Part shown: positions 10,893 through 22,126 of the stretch, piece by piece
How positions within the stretch are numbered: position 1 is the first letter of the stretch
Layout: every line of letters starts with the position of its first letter
Program-made: the position numbers and the translations under genes
Origin: Rhizopus arrhizus
Lineage: Eukaryota; Mucoromycota; Mucoromycetes; Mucorales; Rhizopodaceae
DNA: 64,000 nt
Direction of reading: 5' to 3'
NCBI GenBank assembly: GCA_024220505.1
Contig: JAKZZE010000005.1
Coordinates: 1,076,501-1,140,500 of the forward strand
Notes under the pieces: generated by a model
The model's database searches: none
The model's input: only the letters and a program-made list of their open reading frames with translations
What the model was told of the DNA's origin: nothing

Positions 10893-11743
10893 ATGTCTAA
10901 AGATGAATTTAAATCAGCTGTGCTATGGCATATGAATGGTTGTGTAGCCACTTTATATACATCAGATGGAAACAAAAAGAAGCCTACTGATACCTTGAGC
11001 TTTGTCACTAAAGCTTATCTTTCTTTTCTTCACCTAAATGAAGTGGTAAGAAAAAAAAAAAAAAAAAAAAAAAAAGAGTTCAAATGATTCCATATCTACT
11101 GATTGTTATTTTTTTTCTATAGCGTATTACTTCACCTACTATTCCCTTTTTAAGGACCTTGGTCTCACTTCAACTTCCAAACAACCAACTGACAACATTA
11201 CCAAAAGAACTATGGCGACTTGAACATCTTCAGGAACTCAAATTGGGTCATAATCAACTGATTGAATTTCCTCCTGATGTTGGCTCCTTGACTTATCTCT
11301 CTGAACTCTATTTTCATAACAACCAGATCTAACGGATCTTTTCTAAACTACGCCAATTGAAAGACCTTTCGATTTTAGACTTGACGGACAATCAGCTGCA
11401 CTGTTTGCCGATGGCTGTACCACAGTTGGATCTTCAGCGATGTTGGCTAGATAATAGTCCGATAGATGCACAGCCTCGATCTAGCTGGTTGTCACTTAAG
11501 GCTATCTGTCAACAGACCATTGGTGGCCTTTGTCAGACCGATGAAGCATCACGAGCGATCGTCTCGGCATCAGATGTACCCGACAAACAGACAATGGTGC
11601 CAGACCGCCTAATCTCGTTGGATCAATGTGATGTCTGTCTTATGCCCATCTTTCATCAAGGCCATGAAATCATTCATTTTGATCCTCTTCCTATCCTTTC
11701 TAAAGCATGCAGTCAATCATGCTTTCACCTGCTACAACAATAG
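10893..11743 (+). pseudogene. Leucine-rich repeat protein gene with an internal stop codon
   Basis: Two exons, 10893-11045 and 11123-11743, would encode 257 codons. Exon 1 gives MSKDEFKSAVLWHMNG, a conserved-looking cap. Exon 2 encodes LRRs in the typical LxxLxLxxNxLxxLP rhythm: LVSLQLPNNQLTTLP, LQELKLGHNQLIEFP, LSELYFHNNQI and LSILDLTDNQLHCLP. A C-terminal Cys/His segment follows (CDVCLMPIFHQGHEIIHF...CSQSCFHLL), which could bind a metal. The frame is broken by TAA at 11330-11332, exactly between NNQI and RIFSKL, where a single C-to-T change of CAA would explain it. Both halves remain in one frame, so the decay is recent or the stop is a sequence error. The intron carries a 25-A run. LRR proteins of this kind are adaptors; no partner is implied by context. 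Confidence 0.6.
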
Positions 11744-12106
11744 TCAAATACGATATCCAACTCATTAGATAAATGGTCAGCCAAAATAATAAATCATTTC
11801 ACTTGGATCCTATTGCTTTGAATTCTTAACCATATGTGTATCTTACATGCTTTACATAGACAAGAATGATCTTATTTGGATTTAAGTGTGTTTGAATGGA
11901 CATTTATACAGAGAGGTTTTGATAATTGAACAGTTTATTCAGTGGGTCTGGATGAACGATGTCTTTCGTACACTTGAGGTTTTATTCTCAATCCACACTC
12001 TCTATTGCACACTGTTTCACTATTAAATTATAGGCCAATCAAACACTAAAAGAAAAAAAAAGAGCAATTTTATTTCCTTCATTCTCAACTCTTGATTTAT
12101 TCAATT
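11744..12106. other. Intergenic, nothing recognised
   Basis: An AT-rich spacer between the LRR gene and the first transposon relic. No ORF, repeat or RNA gene was identified. Confidence 0.4.
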
Positions 12107-13369
12107 CTAGTCTGCCATGTGCTTGGAAAGCTTAAAAGAGTGATCTCCTTTTAAGGCCTTCCCATCCAAAAGCATCATGTGCTTATCCATCTTTGATCGA
12201 AGAGTCTCAATGATGGCAGTGTACAAAGTACGAATATATGTACCTGAAAGTACAAATCCTGCATATTGTTTCTGATTCTCAAAAGTAAAAATATCAGGCT
12301 CAGAACAAAGAAAATGTCTTGCAGTACCGCTTCTTTTTCTGTAAACAGAAAGCAAGTACTAAAGTTCTAAACGATCATGACGAAGATGATGTAATTCAGC
12401 AAGAATCTTTTGGAAACGCTCAGGTCCAACAAAACTTTAAATGCATAGTCTTAATAAGTCAGCAACAGCCTTGGACACACCTCTTCTGTGTGTCAAAATA
12501 ACAGAGAATTCTAGCTGAAGCCCATATGGTAGCTGCTTGATGATTAAGCTATCATGTGCATTGATGGTTTTTCCACAGTCAGATGAAAGGCATCTGTATC
12601 TCATTGATATAAGATAAAAACAACTAAACAATCATATGTTAGCGTGGGCGAATTTTTATAATCTGTATCCTACCTGTTAAGATCAACAATTCTTCTTGTG
12701 TGAGGTTGTTTGTTGAAGCCTTTGGTTTCTATTTTTGATTTACAACTGGAACAATGCATTCCTGCAAGTTTTTTCTACAAGCAATAAGTGAGGGAACCAC
12801 AAAAAAACTCGAGGCTGATAAAGAGATTCAACCTTCTTGTTCTTCTTGAGCATAAAAAAAGGCATCATAGGCTCTATCCAAAAAGTGCCTCTTTCATATT
12901 CCGATGGATATTCTTCTTGAGAGAGTCTACTTTGAATGCTCTCGAAATATACTGACAGAACACTGTCTTCAGGAAGGCTATCAGAAATAAATTCTTCGAC
13001 TTCGTCGTCTGTATCTTCGACTTCATTGTTTTCAACTTGTTCTTCTTGCCCTTCTTCATAAGCTGTAAAAGCATTGTTAGCAGTACGGTTTTCGATATAG
13101 CTATTAACCTGTCTGAATTATTTTAAGCGAAATCAGTTTACATATCAAAGCTTCAATAGGTTTGTTATACATACTAATTCCTGTTGTACTGATGTTTCTG
13201 TTTCTGTAGGCACTGAGGATGATTACACTTCAGCATTGTCTCGAATGCGATTAAAAGCGTTTAGAATAGTTTTTTGATTAGCCGTGAAGTCTTTAGTAAC
13301 AGAAAACCTACCAATGTTAAAGGTTCTAGTAGAGGCTTTGGATATCCTGCTTTTTTGGTTGTTTTTCAT
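12107..13369 (-). pseudogene. DUF6729-like transposase relic
   Basis: Read on the minus strand from an ATG at 13369. The pieces look like transposase-type ORFs abundant in Mucorales: an acidic region (EDTDDEVEEFISD), YERGTFWIEPMMPFF, then YQPRVFLWFPHLLL, MHCSSCKSKIETKGFNKQ with a CxxC pair and PHTRRIVDL, YRCLSSDCGKTINAHDSLI, LPYGLQLEFSVILTHRRGV, FQKILAELHHLRHDRLEL and LDGKALKGDHSFKLSKHMA. The W-x-P, CxxC and PHTRR elements match the zinc-binding DUF6729 region as I know it. The copy is dead. It has a frame shift in a T6 run near 12769-12774, an in-frame TAA at 12437-12439, an in-frame TAG near 12359-12361 and a further stop near 13225. The catalytic C-terminus after KHMAD is missing. Confidence 0.62.
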
Positions 13370-13541
13370 GATTGATATTCAAAAGATGTTTATTAGCAAT
13401 ATCACTCAGAAAAACCAAAAACAAGTAAAGCTGAAGTCAATTTTAAAAGACATGCATTAATCAATGAATTGATTGGTTCTAAGAAGCCAATTATTGCACT
13501 AGTTAACACTAGAGTTTCCCCCCAAACATACCAGGTCCGCC

Positions 13542-15071
13542 ATTTTGCGGATAGTCATTTGTATTTTGCGTACCTTTTTTCGTCTATTAAAACTGACTAC
13601 TAATGGTGTTCCAAACGAGTACATGCACTGTTTCAACATTACAGATGATATCCCAAAGCACAAACCTATGGATATCAAAAGGGGGGCCAGTGACCTTTTA
13701 GAAACAGTAAATCTGGAGTGACATCATTGGGAAAACATGGAACCATCCAAAAAAGAACCCGAGCCAAGCTTGAGAAGGCCGTTGGGTTTTGCAGGTTATC
13801 AAACCTCTCAAAAGGAAGCTAACTTGAAGCAACAAAACGAAACCGACGAGATTGAACATGTTAGCGCTAAAGCCGAAAATAGAGTAGTTAAGCCATAAAA
13901 GAAGACTCAGGCAAAAGTTAGAGGCCCATACAGATCGTATACCCCCTGAGCAAATACAAGAACTTTTAGACCTTGTAATTGGGCAAGGCCTCTCAGCACG
14001 TAAGGCTGGATTTAATGTAGGCATAGTTGAAAGAACTGCTCAGCACTATGTTAAACAATGCAAAGATGATACAGAAAAGCGTCTTCCAGGCCAAAGAAAA
14101 CAAACCAAAAGGGTAGGAAAGCTTGAGTCATGTCATACAGAGTTTCTTTGTAGCTTTTTTGCCAAAAGACCTGAGGCAGTGCTTTGGCAAGCAAGAGATG
14201 CATTACTCGATATGTTTTCTCAAATTGGATCGATTAACCTGTCAAGTCTTCACAAGCACCTTGTTCTTCAAGCCTCGTTGACTTTTAAGAAGTTGGAGCT
14301 TGTAGTAGCTGCAATAACGGCTCAAAGTACTTTAGAGTTGAAAAGAGAAAGAGTGTTGGAACGGCAGAATGATAGCAGCATGAATTGGAACCAAAATTGT
14401 GTTTCTATTGATGAGGCAGATTTCAACATGCACATTCGCAGGAATTTTGGCCGGTCCAAGAAGGGCATGTCTGTCAAATCTGTTGTGCCTTCAAACAGAG
14501 GAGTTACAGTGACCATTATTGGTGCAATTTACGAAAAGGCGTTGTTGAGCTCACACTTTGCAATCCAAAAGATGTTCAAAAGAAAACTAGTGGAACAAAG
14601 AAGCGTAAGAGGTATAGTGGAAAGGCTGATGACGTTGAGGTGAATGCTCGAGAGGGTACACAAAGTGAGCACTTCTTAGATTTCTTGAGTAGTCTCATTA
14701 ATACCTTGGATCAATTCGGCATGCAAGACAGTTATCTTATTATGGATAATGCTGCTATTCGTAAAGTCGATGAGTTTCAAGAGTTGATAGCATCAAGAGG
14801 TTATAAGACTGCATACCTTCCTCCTTACTCGCCTTTTTTGAACCCAATTGAGTTGTTTTGGTCTAAGATCAAAGGAAACATTCGAAGAGATTGCCTTAGT
14901 GCTGATGACAATCTCAGCCTTAGAATTACTGAAGCCACTAAGAAAGTTACTCAACAACACTGTGCAAACTGAAAAAGTCATTCCCTGTCCTTTTTTGATG
15001 GATGCTTGGCTCTTGAGCCAATGCTCTAAGTTTATAACTTCATCCGCAAAATACGAATGACTATGCAAAAT
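13542..15071 (+). mobile_element. Tc1/mariner-IS630-type DNA transposon relic with terminal inverted repeats
   Basis: The element is delimited by imperfect inverted repeats at 13542-13570 (attttgcggatagtcatttg then tattttgcg) and 15045-15071 (cgcaaaatacgaatgactat then gcaaaat). They match over about 27 positions with one mismatch and a 2-nt gap. Inside is the single transposase relic described separately. Length (~1.5 kb) and gene content fit a Tc1/mariner-superfamily element. A TA target duplication is not clear at either end. Confidence 0.7.
13737..14972 (+). pseudogene. Tc1/IS630-type DDE transposase, frameshifted
   Basis: Seen in order: a basic N-terminus from ATG 13737 (MEPSKKEPEPSLRRPLGF), a helix-turn-helix region (PPEQIQELLDLVIGQGLSA, KAGFNVGIVERTAQHYVKQC), and then the DDE core. 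The core is NCVSIDEADFNMHIRRNF (first Asp), SYLIMDNAAIRKVDEF (second Asp) and YLPPYSPFLNPIELFWSKIK (Glu with the LNPIE-x-W signature of DDE_3/IS630). Frame changes occur near 13895, where the N-terminal frame hits TAA, and near 14555, where the continuation to KKRKRYSGKADDVEVNARE moves to another frame. The copy is therefore inactive as read. A cut-and-paste enzyme in life, it sits inside recognisable TIRs. Confidence 0.75.
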
Positions 15072-15092
15072 AAAAAAATAAAATCCAATATG

Positions 15093-16026
15093 AACTTTTG
15101 CGGCTCAGTTATCGATGCTAAGCTCACTCCCAAAAGACCTTTCCTGTCCAGTCAGCAAAGAAACAAGGCTATAAAATATCTCGATCTCGTGTGTACAGAC
15201 CAAATAGCTGAAGAAGATTTTTTGTCGCCCTTAAAAGTTCACCCAACTGTGCTCTTGGGGGATTTGTCCTCTTTTGGCTTTCAACGTCCTACACCTCAGT
15301 TTGCCTCTATTCAGCTCGTCTCTACCAGATTATATTCCAGTTGAGAAATTATTCACTAAGTGATTCCGAAATCTTGACATATTTCCTTTAGATAGCCTTC
15401 CATCCACGTATCCTAGAGCCAGCAAATCTTCCTGGAATACATTTTGGCACGGCTCAATTCCTCATCCAGCACGTACCATTCTATGGAAGCTCTATCATTC
15501 AAAACTTCCTACACGCTCTCGTTTGCATAAAATCATGCCCAGACATATCACTGATGAAGGATGCATGATGTGTGGCGCAATCGAAACAGGTGAACACTTT
15601 TTGTGGTCCTGCCCAGTTAAACGGCCAATATGGGACACATTGGCGCAACGCTTTCTTGACCAACCGTCGATATTATCTTTTAATCAAATAAATCGACCAC
15701 TCCAAACAACAACCAAAATACTTTCGCATTGGAAACTTGACACCTTTCATGTAATTGCGTGTGAGGTCCTGAGTTTATGGAGATTACACTGGAAATATAT
15801 TTTTGAAGGCACACCTTTCTGACCAAATGAAGCAACAGCAAGAGCCACAGCGCTACTTAGAAGAATCCACAATGAAAATTTACATAGTCAAGAAATGTAG
15901 AAATATCACAACTTATTATATTGATAATTACTTTATTGTTGTAATTTTCACTATTTTGTAACAGTGCTCGTCTGGAGGCGGCACTAGAATAAAATCTTCA
16001 TACAAAAAAAAAACTTTTGCGGCTCA
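15093..16026 (+). mobile_element. 5'-truncated non-LTR retrotransposon (LINE) insertion with target-site duplication
   Basis: The flanks are identical 15-bp copies of aacttttgcggctca at 15093-15107 and 16012-16026, a typical LINE target-site duplication. The insert ends in an A run (about 16004-16013) directly before the right copy, as expected for target-primed reverse transcription. Within it, 15385-15819 encodes the C-terminal end of a LINE reverse transcriptase ORF: WNTFWHGSIPHPARTILWKL, then RSRLHKIMPRH and CMMCGAIETGEHFLWSC, a zf-RVT zinc-binding motif (CxxC...H...C), followed by PIWDTLAQRF. The upstream coding (about 15108-15344) is in another frame with stops between, so the copy is both truncated and decayed. 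It landed about 20 bp beyond the right TIR of the Tc1-type relic. Confidence 0.75.
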
Positions 16027-16309
16027 ATTAGGTTCTCTAAATCCGCTCGCTCTAAGTACTTTTCATTCTAACGGATTATACTAGACCGAAAGGAAAAGCA
16101 AAATAAAAATACAGATTACTTGTATTAAAGAAAATTTTATTTAAAACTCTGTATGATTTTAAAGTATGTTATTCAAAGACAAGATAGAAAAGCATTATCA
16201 TTTTCTTTTAATTTCAGGAAGAGCAGTTTTATGCCGATAATCAAGCAGTCACTGGCTAACAAAAAAAAAATTAAAAAAAAAAGTTGGGATTCTCTTCAGA
16301 TTTTTCACA

Positions 16310-17927
16310 ATGTCAATGAGAAAGATTGCAGCTGTTATTGGAAGTTCAGGCATTGGAAAATCAAAGCTAGCTGTTGAATTATGTAAAGCATTACATGGGC
16401 AGGCTATCAACGCGGATGCTTTACAAGTAAAGTACACAGAAAAATATAATAATGGTACAATATTCTTAATAGTATAAAAAAGGTATATAAAGGCCTTGAC
16501 ATCATTACCAATAAAATGCCAGTGAATGAAAGAGAAGGTGTCAAGCATCATTTGATGGATTTTTTGAACCCTGAAGAAGAATATAAAGTGACAGAGTTTT
16601 TGAAGGATGCATCAAATAAAGTACGTGCAAAGGAAGGATAAGACTCATGCTTATAGCAAATATTGCAATAGATTGAATCGATTTCAGAGCAAAATCAGCT
16701 TCCAGTGATAGTAGGAGGAACGAATTATTATATTCAATCATTGATTTGGAATAATAGCTTAATTGGACAAAAAGATAAAGGTCCCACACTAAACGATTTT
16801 CCTGAATTAGACAAATTGGAAACAAGCGAACTTTATGAGCGCTTAAGTCAAGCAGATCCAGTCATGGCTAATAAATGGCACCCTTCAGATAGACGAAAAA
16901 TACTAAGAAGCTTAAAGGTAAATAGTAAAGAAAATAAGAAAAAAGAAGAGAAAATTTACCAAGCGACAAAGATATTTCATCAAACAGGGCAGCCACAAAG
17001 TGAAATCATCAAGTTACAAAAAGAACAAAATGAGTCTGATGGTTTAAAACCAAGATACAGATCACTTATCTTTTGGATCTATGCAGAGCCTTCAAAGCTA
17101 AACCCTCGTTTGGATGCTCGAGTGGATCAAATGATCGAAACAGGCTTATTTGATGAGATTAAGGATTTGAGGAATAGAGTTGTACAAGGTTTAGTCAAGA
17201 TGCCTGATTATGACGTAGAAAGATACCAACGCGGACTATGGCAAGCCATTGGATATAAAGAATTCGATCCTTATTTCAATGCACTGGAAGAAGGCAAAGA
17301 AGAAACAGATTTACTAAAGATTAAAATTGAATGCACTGAGCGAATGAAGGCAGCAACAAGACGTTATGCTAAAAGACAAATTCAATGGATTCGTAATAAG
17401 CTTTTACCAACTGTATTAAATTCCAAAGGAGATGACGTGCTGGTATATGTACTAGATGCTAATGGTAATAATAATAATAATAATAATAACAATAAAAAAA
17501 AGAAAAGATTAAACCGTATGTTAAAATAGATTTGGAAAATTGGAATTTAAATGTAAAAGATGAAGCCATAAAAGTAGCTAAAGCATTTCAAAACAATTTA
17601 CCTATGCCATCCCCTACAAGTTTGAGTGAAACAGCAGAAACTATGCTTACGTTATCAGAAAATGCTCAGGAGTAAGAAAATTGCGCATCTTGTGTTATAT
17701 AAGTACTGAATTATTTTAAATGTAGCACACAGTCAAGAGTATTAAACTGGAAGAAATACGTATGCGACGTCTGTAAGACAGATAAAGGAGAGCCATTACA
17801 ATTAAATGGTGATATGGAGTGGCAACAGCATAAAAAAAGCAGGTATCATAGAAAATATGTAAAACATTTGAAAGTAGAAGCTATGCGTAAAGCTTATATG
17901 GAATTAAAAAAACCAGAAAACGCGTAA
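16310..17927 (+). CDS. MOD5: tRNA dimethylallyltransferase (tRNA isopentenyltransferase)
   Basis: Transfers dimethylallyl from DMAPP to A37 of tRNAs. Exons 16310-16426, 16483-16620, 16672-16917, 16972-17464, 17530-17671 and 17726-17927 give 445 aa, close to yeast Mod5 (428) and human TRIT1. Seen: P-loop GSSGIGKSKLAVEL (residues ~11-24), INADALQVYKGLDIITNK (substrate-binding D-A/S-x-Q-V-Y motif), VKHHLMDFLNP, VIVGGTNYYIQSL, WHPSDRRKILRSLK and RGLWQAIGYKEF. The eukaryote-specific C-terminal U1-type zinc finger reads YVCDVCKTD...WQQHKKSRYH (CxxC...HxxxxxH). The start MSMRK puts the P-loop at the usual distance. Intron 16918-16971 (54 nt) has no stop and stays in frame if retained; splicing restores the family sequence LRSLKIFHQTG. 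Intron 17465-17529 contains an (AAT)n run. Confidence 0.95.
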
Positions 17928-19676
17928 TAATATATAAAAAGTTTGAATATAAATATACTTTGATGTTTAGACTACCTGCTTATTTTAATCATTATAAAAT
18001 AACATTTTACTTTACATGGTTGTAATACATTTTTGCGTATTTTTTAATACTCAAGAATGGCAAGTCTATGACGGTCCTAATTAAGTGAAGAGAGCATTTT
18101 TCTATAAAGAAAACATCCTTACCATAATGTCAGATCTATTAAGCGTAGTTTCAAACAATTCTTTCTCTACAAAGATCCTAAAATATGAAGACAAAAGGAC
18201 TAGATAATAATGACGATAAAAGTTTATAAATGTCCGTTTGATAAACAAGACTTCATACAAGCGAATATTGCTTACGAATTGAACTTGAATATACCCAACT
18301 TATTTTAGAATAATTGACTAAAATTGCTTGTGCCATATTAAACCTCTTTATTTATTTTTTGTGATGTTCATCCTATAACTTCTAGAAGGTGCAGAATATA
18401 GCTCGAACGCTTCATGCTTAACTAATGAAGTAATCCACACGTGGAAATGCGCTGTCCCTTTCTCCTTACATGAGTAAAATCAATTGTTAGTTATAAGATA
18501 TAAATCTCATTAGCTTTGTATGATAGTGTTTCGAATTGACGCTTGTTTCTTAATCTAAGTTATTAAGATTTATTTGTGAGAGACACTTGGACTAGCTAAA
18601 TCGAATCATCGCCATATTCGAAAAGGCTCTAGAATTGAGCTAAAAGACAAATAGCATTGATACGCACTCCCTGTTGATGATATCAGCCTGCAGATATCAA
18701 TATAGCATGCACTTGATCAAATGCATATAAGCAACTTCTGCTTATTAAAAATGTGAAGCATACATAGACCGATCAATTTGTATGCTATGTTTCCGTTCTT
18801 ATTCTCTTATTACCATTTTTTATTTTATTGTAAAAGAATAGTTAATACTTACACTATGCCATGATGAAATTCAGACCAGTATTATAGGGTAACTCAATAT
18901 AACTAACATATAAAATATCATTTTTAAATGATAGTTATAGTGAAAAGTAGGAAACATTGATGTCATAAACGGAGTAAGGAATTTCTGCAAAAATACGGAA
19001 GCCGTACAACCATACAGCCTGATTTTAAAAGAATATTCTACTATGCGTTATCGAAACAAACCACAATGTAAATAATATTGAGATGCTTTGCTAGCTTTAT
19101 ATAGAAAGTGGCGTATTTCATCAAAATTGGTACAGTATTTAATTTTCAAGCCATACTGAAGAATAAATTGCAATATAAAAAATTGGGCTCATGCATTCTT
19201 TGTATACATCCTTGCATTATATTCAAGTAAAATTTATTTGTGTATGAAGCAACCTTTTTAATATTCTGTGATTCTATTGGCTTGGATGGAATTAAAGAAG
19301 CAAATTATAAAGTAAAACAAGAAGCGATAAAGTATAATATTTTCAGAATGTCAATCTAACTTGGCACCTTTATATATGAGTTGTATTATAAAATATACAA
19401 AAACGCGAAGTTGCTTTCTGAAGATAGTGTTTATTTTTCTTTAAATAAAGTCGGTCATGTGCTATACTTTCTCTATGGCAATTTATTGGAAGTTTATCTT
19501 TGAAGATCATCACTTTTGGTCTCAGGAAGTAGTAGCAAGAGCCGCTAGGCAAATCCTCAAAATTCATAAAGAAAACAATAGTCATTCACCATAAGGTTAA
19601 TACATAGGCTGTTTCTGTTCTGTTCTCTGCCTCGGGTTTCGTGACCGTCATTAAACTTAGCACAAATTACAAAACA

Positions 19677-19713
<37 letters not shown>

Positions 19714-20180
19714 TTATTTACTACTTGTACTGGTATACGTCTTGCGGCATCTGAATAAGATCCTCCTTCTATGAAGAAAGGGGCCATACTCCGATGTCGA
19801 TACAAAAAAAAAAAGGAGAGAATATGTACGGTGGTAATGATTGCCTAAAACGCTAACATCATAAAAAAAAAAGCGGTGGTAAAAAATAACTTAGCAGATC
19901 AGACTTTTCGATTTAGAGTAGTACAAAATCGTCTTTTGTCGATTTTATTCTTTTTGACAGAATCATATTTTTTCACGCAGAATTTAGTATTTATACGAGT
20001 AAAAAGGTATTACTTTATACAAAATAGCGGAGGGACAATGTCATGTTTGGTTTTGATATAAATATGGCGATATTGCCTTTTTTTTTGCACTTTTTCACAT
20101 ATACTTTTTCTTTTTTTCATTTTATACTACCTCATCAACCCGTTTGTGTGTGCATTCTTCTTTCTTTTTCTTATACTTGA
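17928..20180. other. Gene-free AT-rich spacer
   Basis: About 2.25 kb with no exon I can support on either strand. It contains a 31-A run at 19678-19708, other short A-runs and C/T-rich stretches just before the heat shock factor start. I looked for tRNA-like cloverleaf A/B boxes and saw none that convinced me. Confidence 0.45.
19678..19708. repeat. Poly(A) tract, 31 nt
   Basis: Uninterrupted A run. No retroelement coding sequence or target duplication was seen beside it, so it is treated as simple sequence. Confidence 0.8.
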
Positions 20181-21944
20181 ATGCTTCATAAAAAAAGACC
20201 AAATCCTTTAGATCATGAACCATACACAAACAAAAAGAAAGTACTTAATCCTCAGGAACTACCTTCTATCAATTTGGATATCAACTTCCATAAGCTTACT
20301 TCCCAACGAAGTATACCTGCATTCTTACACAAGCTATTTAAGTAAGATTTAAAGAAAAAAAGGAGAGGTGGGGTGGCAGTGGGGGAACAGTGACTTTAGA
20401 AATGGGAGCAAACGAATATGCACATTTGTTTTGGGAGAAAGAGAAGGGCATAAATTCAAGTTCAGATACTTAAATACATGTGTGTATAGTATGGTGAGTG
20501 ATCCCACAACAGACTATCTTATTCGATGGTCACCAGAAGGAAAGTCATTTTTAGGTAATAAACGCAAATAGACTTATAGATTACTCAACTGTATTAAAAT
20601 AGTACAAGACCATGAAACTTTTGCTAAAACAGTCTTGCCAAAGTTTTACAGACACAATACATTTGCCTCGTTTGTCCGTCAATTAAATATGTATGATTTC
20701 CATAAAATTCCTCACATCAAACAAGGAGTACTGGCTAACGAGAGTACGATGGTAGATGGTGAGTTGTGGGAGTTTAACAATTCTTATTTTCAAAGAGATC
20801 GAGAAGATCTTTTGGTAATGGTAACACGTAAAAAGAACCGTGATCGAGACGAAATTACTAGTGATAGAATGAGCCTAAAAACTCTCTTGACAGAGATGGC
20901 CACCATGAAAAGTCAACAAGATAGCCTTATCAGCGATCTAGAGGAGTTACGCAGCTATAACGATGTCATTTGGCAAGAAGCGTTGGAAGCGAGAGAAAAA
21001 TGCCAAAGACAACAACAGATCATTTCAAAAATTTTACAGTTTCTTAGTCTTGTGTTCTCGAATGACCATTCCATTATTTATGCGTCTCAAAATCAGAGAA
21101 GACAACAATACAATTGCTTCACGGACAGTAATAAGGAAAGTAGCACGACTACTTCAAGTAAAAGCAGCGAAGGTGGTAAAAAGAAGCAAACAGGAAACAC
21201 AAATTTAATAAAGTTTTTTTTATAGCTAATATTGCATCCACACCTCCACGCAAGCAACAGCACAGAAACATTAGGGACGAAACAAGACAGTTTTATTTTG
21301 ATAATCAAATGCCTTACTATCTGAATTCCATCCTAACAACATATCAAGATATTGATGAACTTGAGCGAAATTTGGAAGAACTGATTACACGATTTGATAC
21401 AAACCAATCTATTTTAGAAGACACGAATGATTTTGAATCCCAACTGAAGCAAAACTGTAATCCATTTCATAATACAATATCTAAGGCCGATTATGCTTAT
21501 TCAAACAAAGCGACTGATACTAATGAATTATTAAATAAGCATAATAATCTTCAACAAGGTACAGCTAACTCTTCAAATTGGTACTTTGAACAGTTAGTAA
21601 AAGAAGTTGATTCATTCCCTAAAAAAATAATCTCTACCGGCAGTGATCTCAGTCGTACTATCCAAACTACTGTAACGAACCCTCAAATTACAAATTCCGT
21701 TACTTGCACAGACAGTTCAATCGAGGACTTTGTCAACAGACAGAAAAATCCAGAACAAAACATCCAACCGTTTTCACAGAATTATGACACAAATGCAACC
21801 GCCACAATTGCAACTGCATTAGCTGTCTCTCGTGACAGACAAATATTTAAAGCTCACCAAAATGAATCTTACTTTACAGCCCCACATTCAACTATCAAAT
21901 ACTCAACCAAGTCCAGCATGTATCCTTATTACCCTTCCACTTAG
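20181..21944 (+). CDS. Heat shock transcription factor (HSF-type)
   Basis: Exons 20181-20341, 20490-20554, 20603-21175 and 21226-21944 give 505 aa. The DNA-binding domain spans residues ~45-150: IPAFLHKLFNMVSDPTTDYL, IRWSPEGKSFLVQDHETFAK, VLPKFYRHNTFASFVRQLNM (recognition helix), YDFHKIPH and ELWEFNNSYFQRDREDLL. It is followed by a coiled-coil trimerisation region (LLTEMATMKSQQDSLISDL) continuing to about residue 230. The C-terminus is Ser/Thr/Asn/Gln-rich (e.g. SSTTTSSKSSEG), as in activation regions. HSFs trimerise and bind nGAAn arrays to control chaperone genes. Mucoralean genomes carry several HSF-like genes, so I do not assign HSF1 versus Skn7/Sfl1 type. The exon 3/4 splice was chosen because the unspliced frame stops at 21225. 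Confidence 0.9.
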
Positions 21945-22126
21945 CAAAATTAATTTTTTGGCCAACACTTTCATAACTATATAAACCAAGGCTGCCATCA
22001 TTTATTAGTCAACTCTATGTGAATAAGTATAAATTTTTATAATATGAGAAATTATGTATAAGTAATAATAGCGTGTACAAATGGAACTGTGGTATTTTTT
22101 TAACAAATACATCATCACTTTTTATA

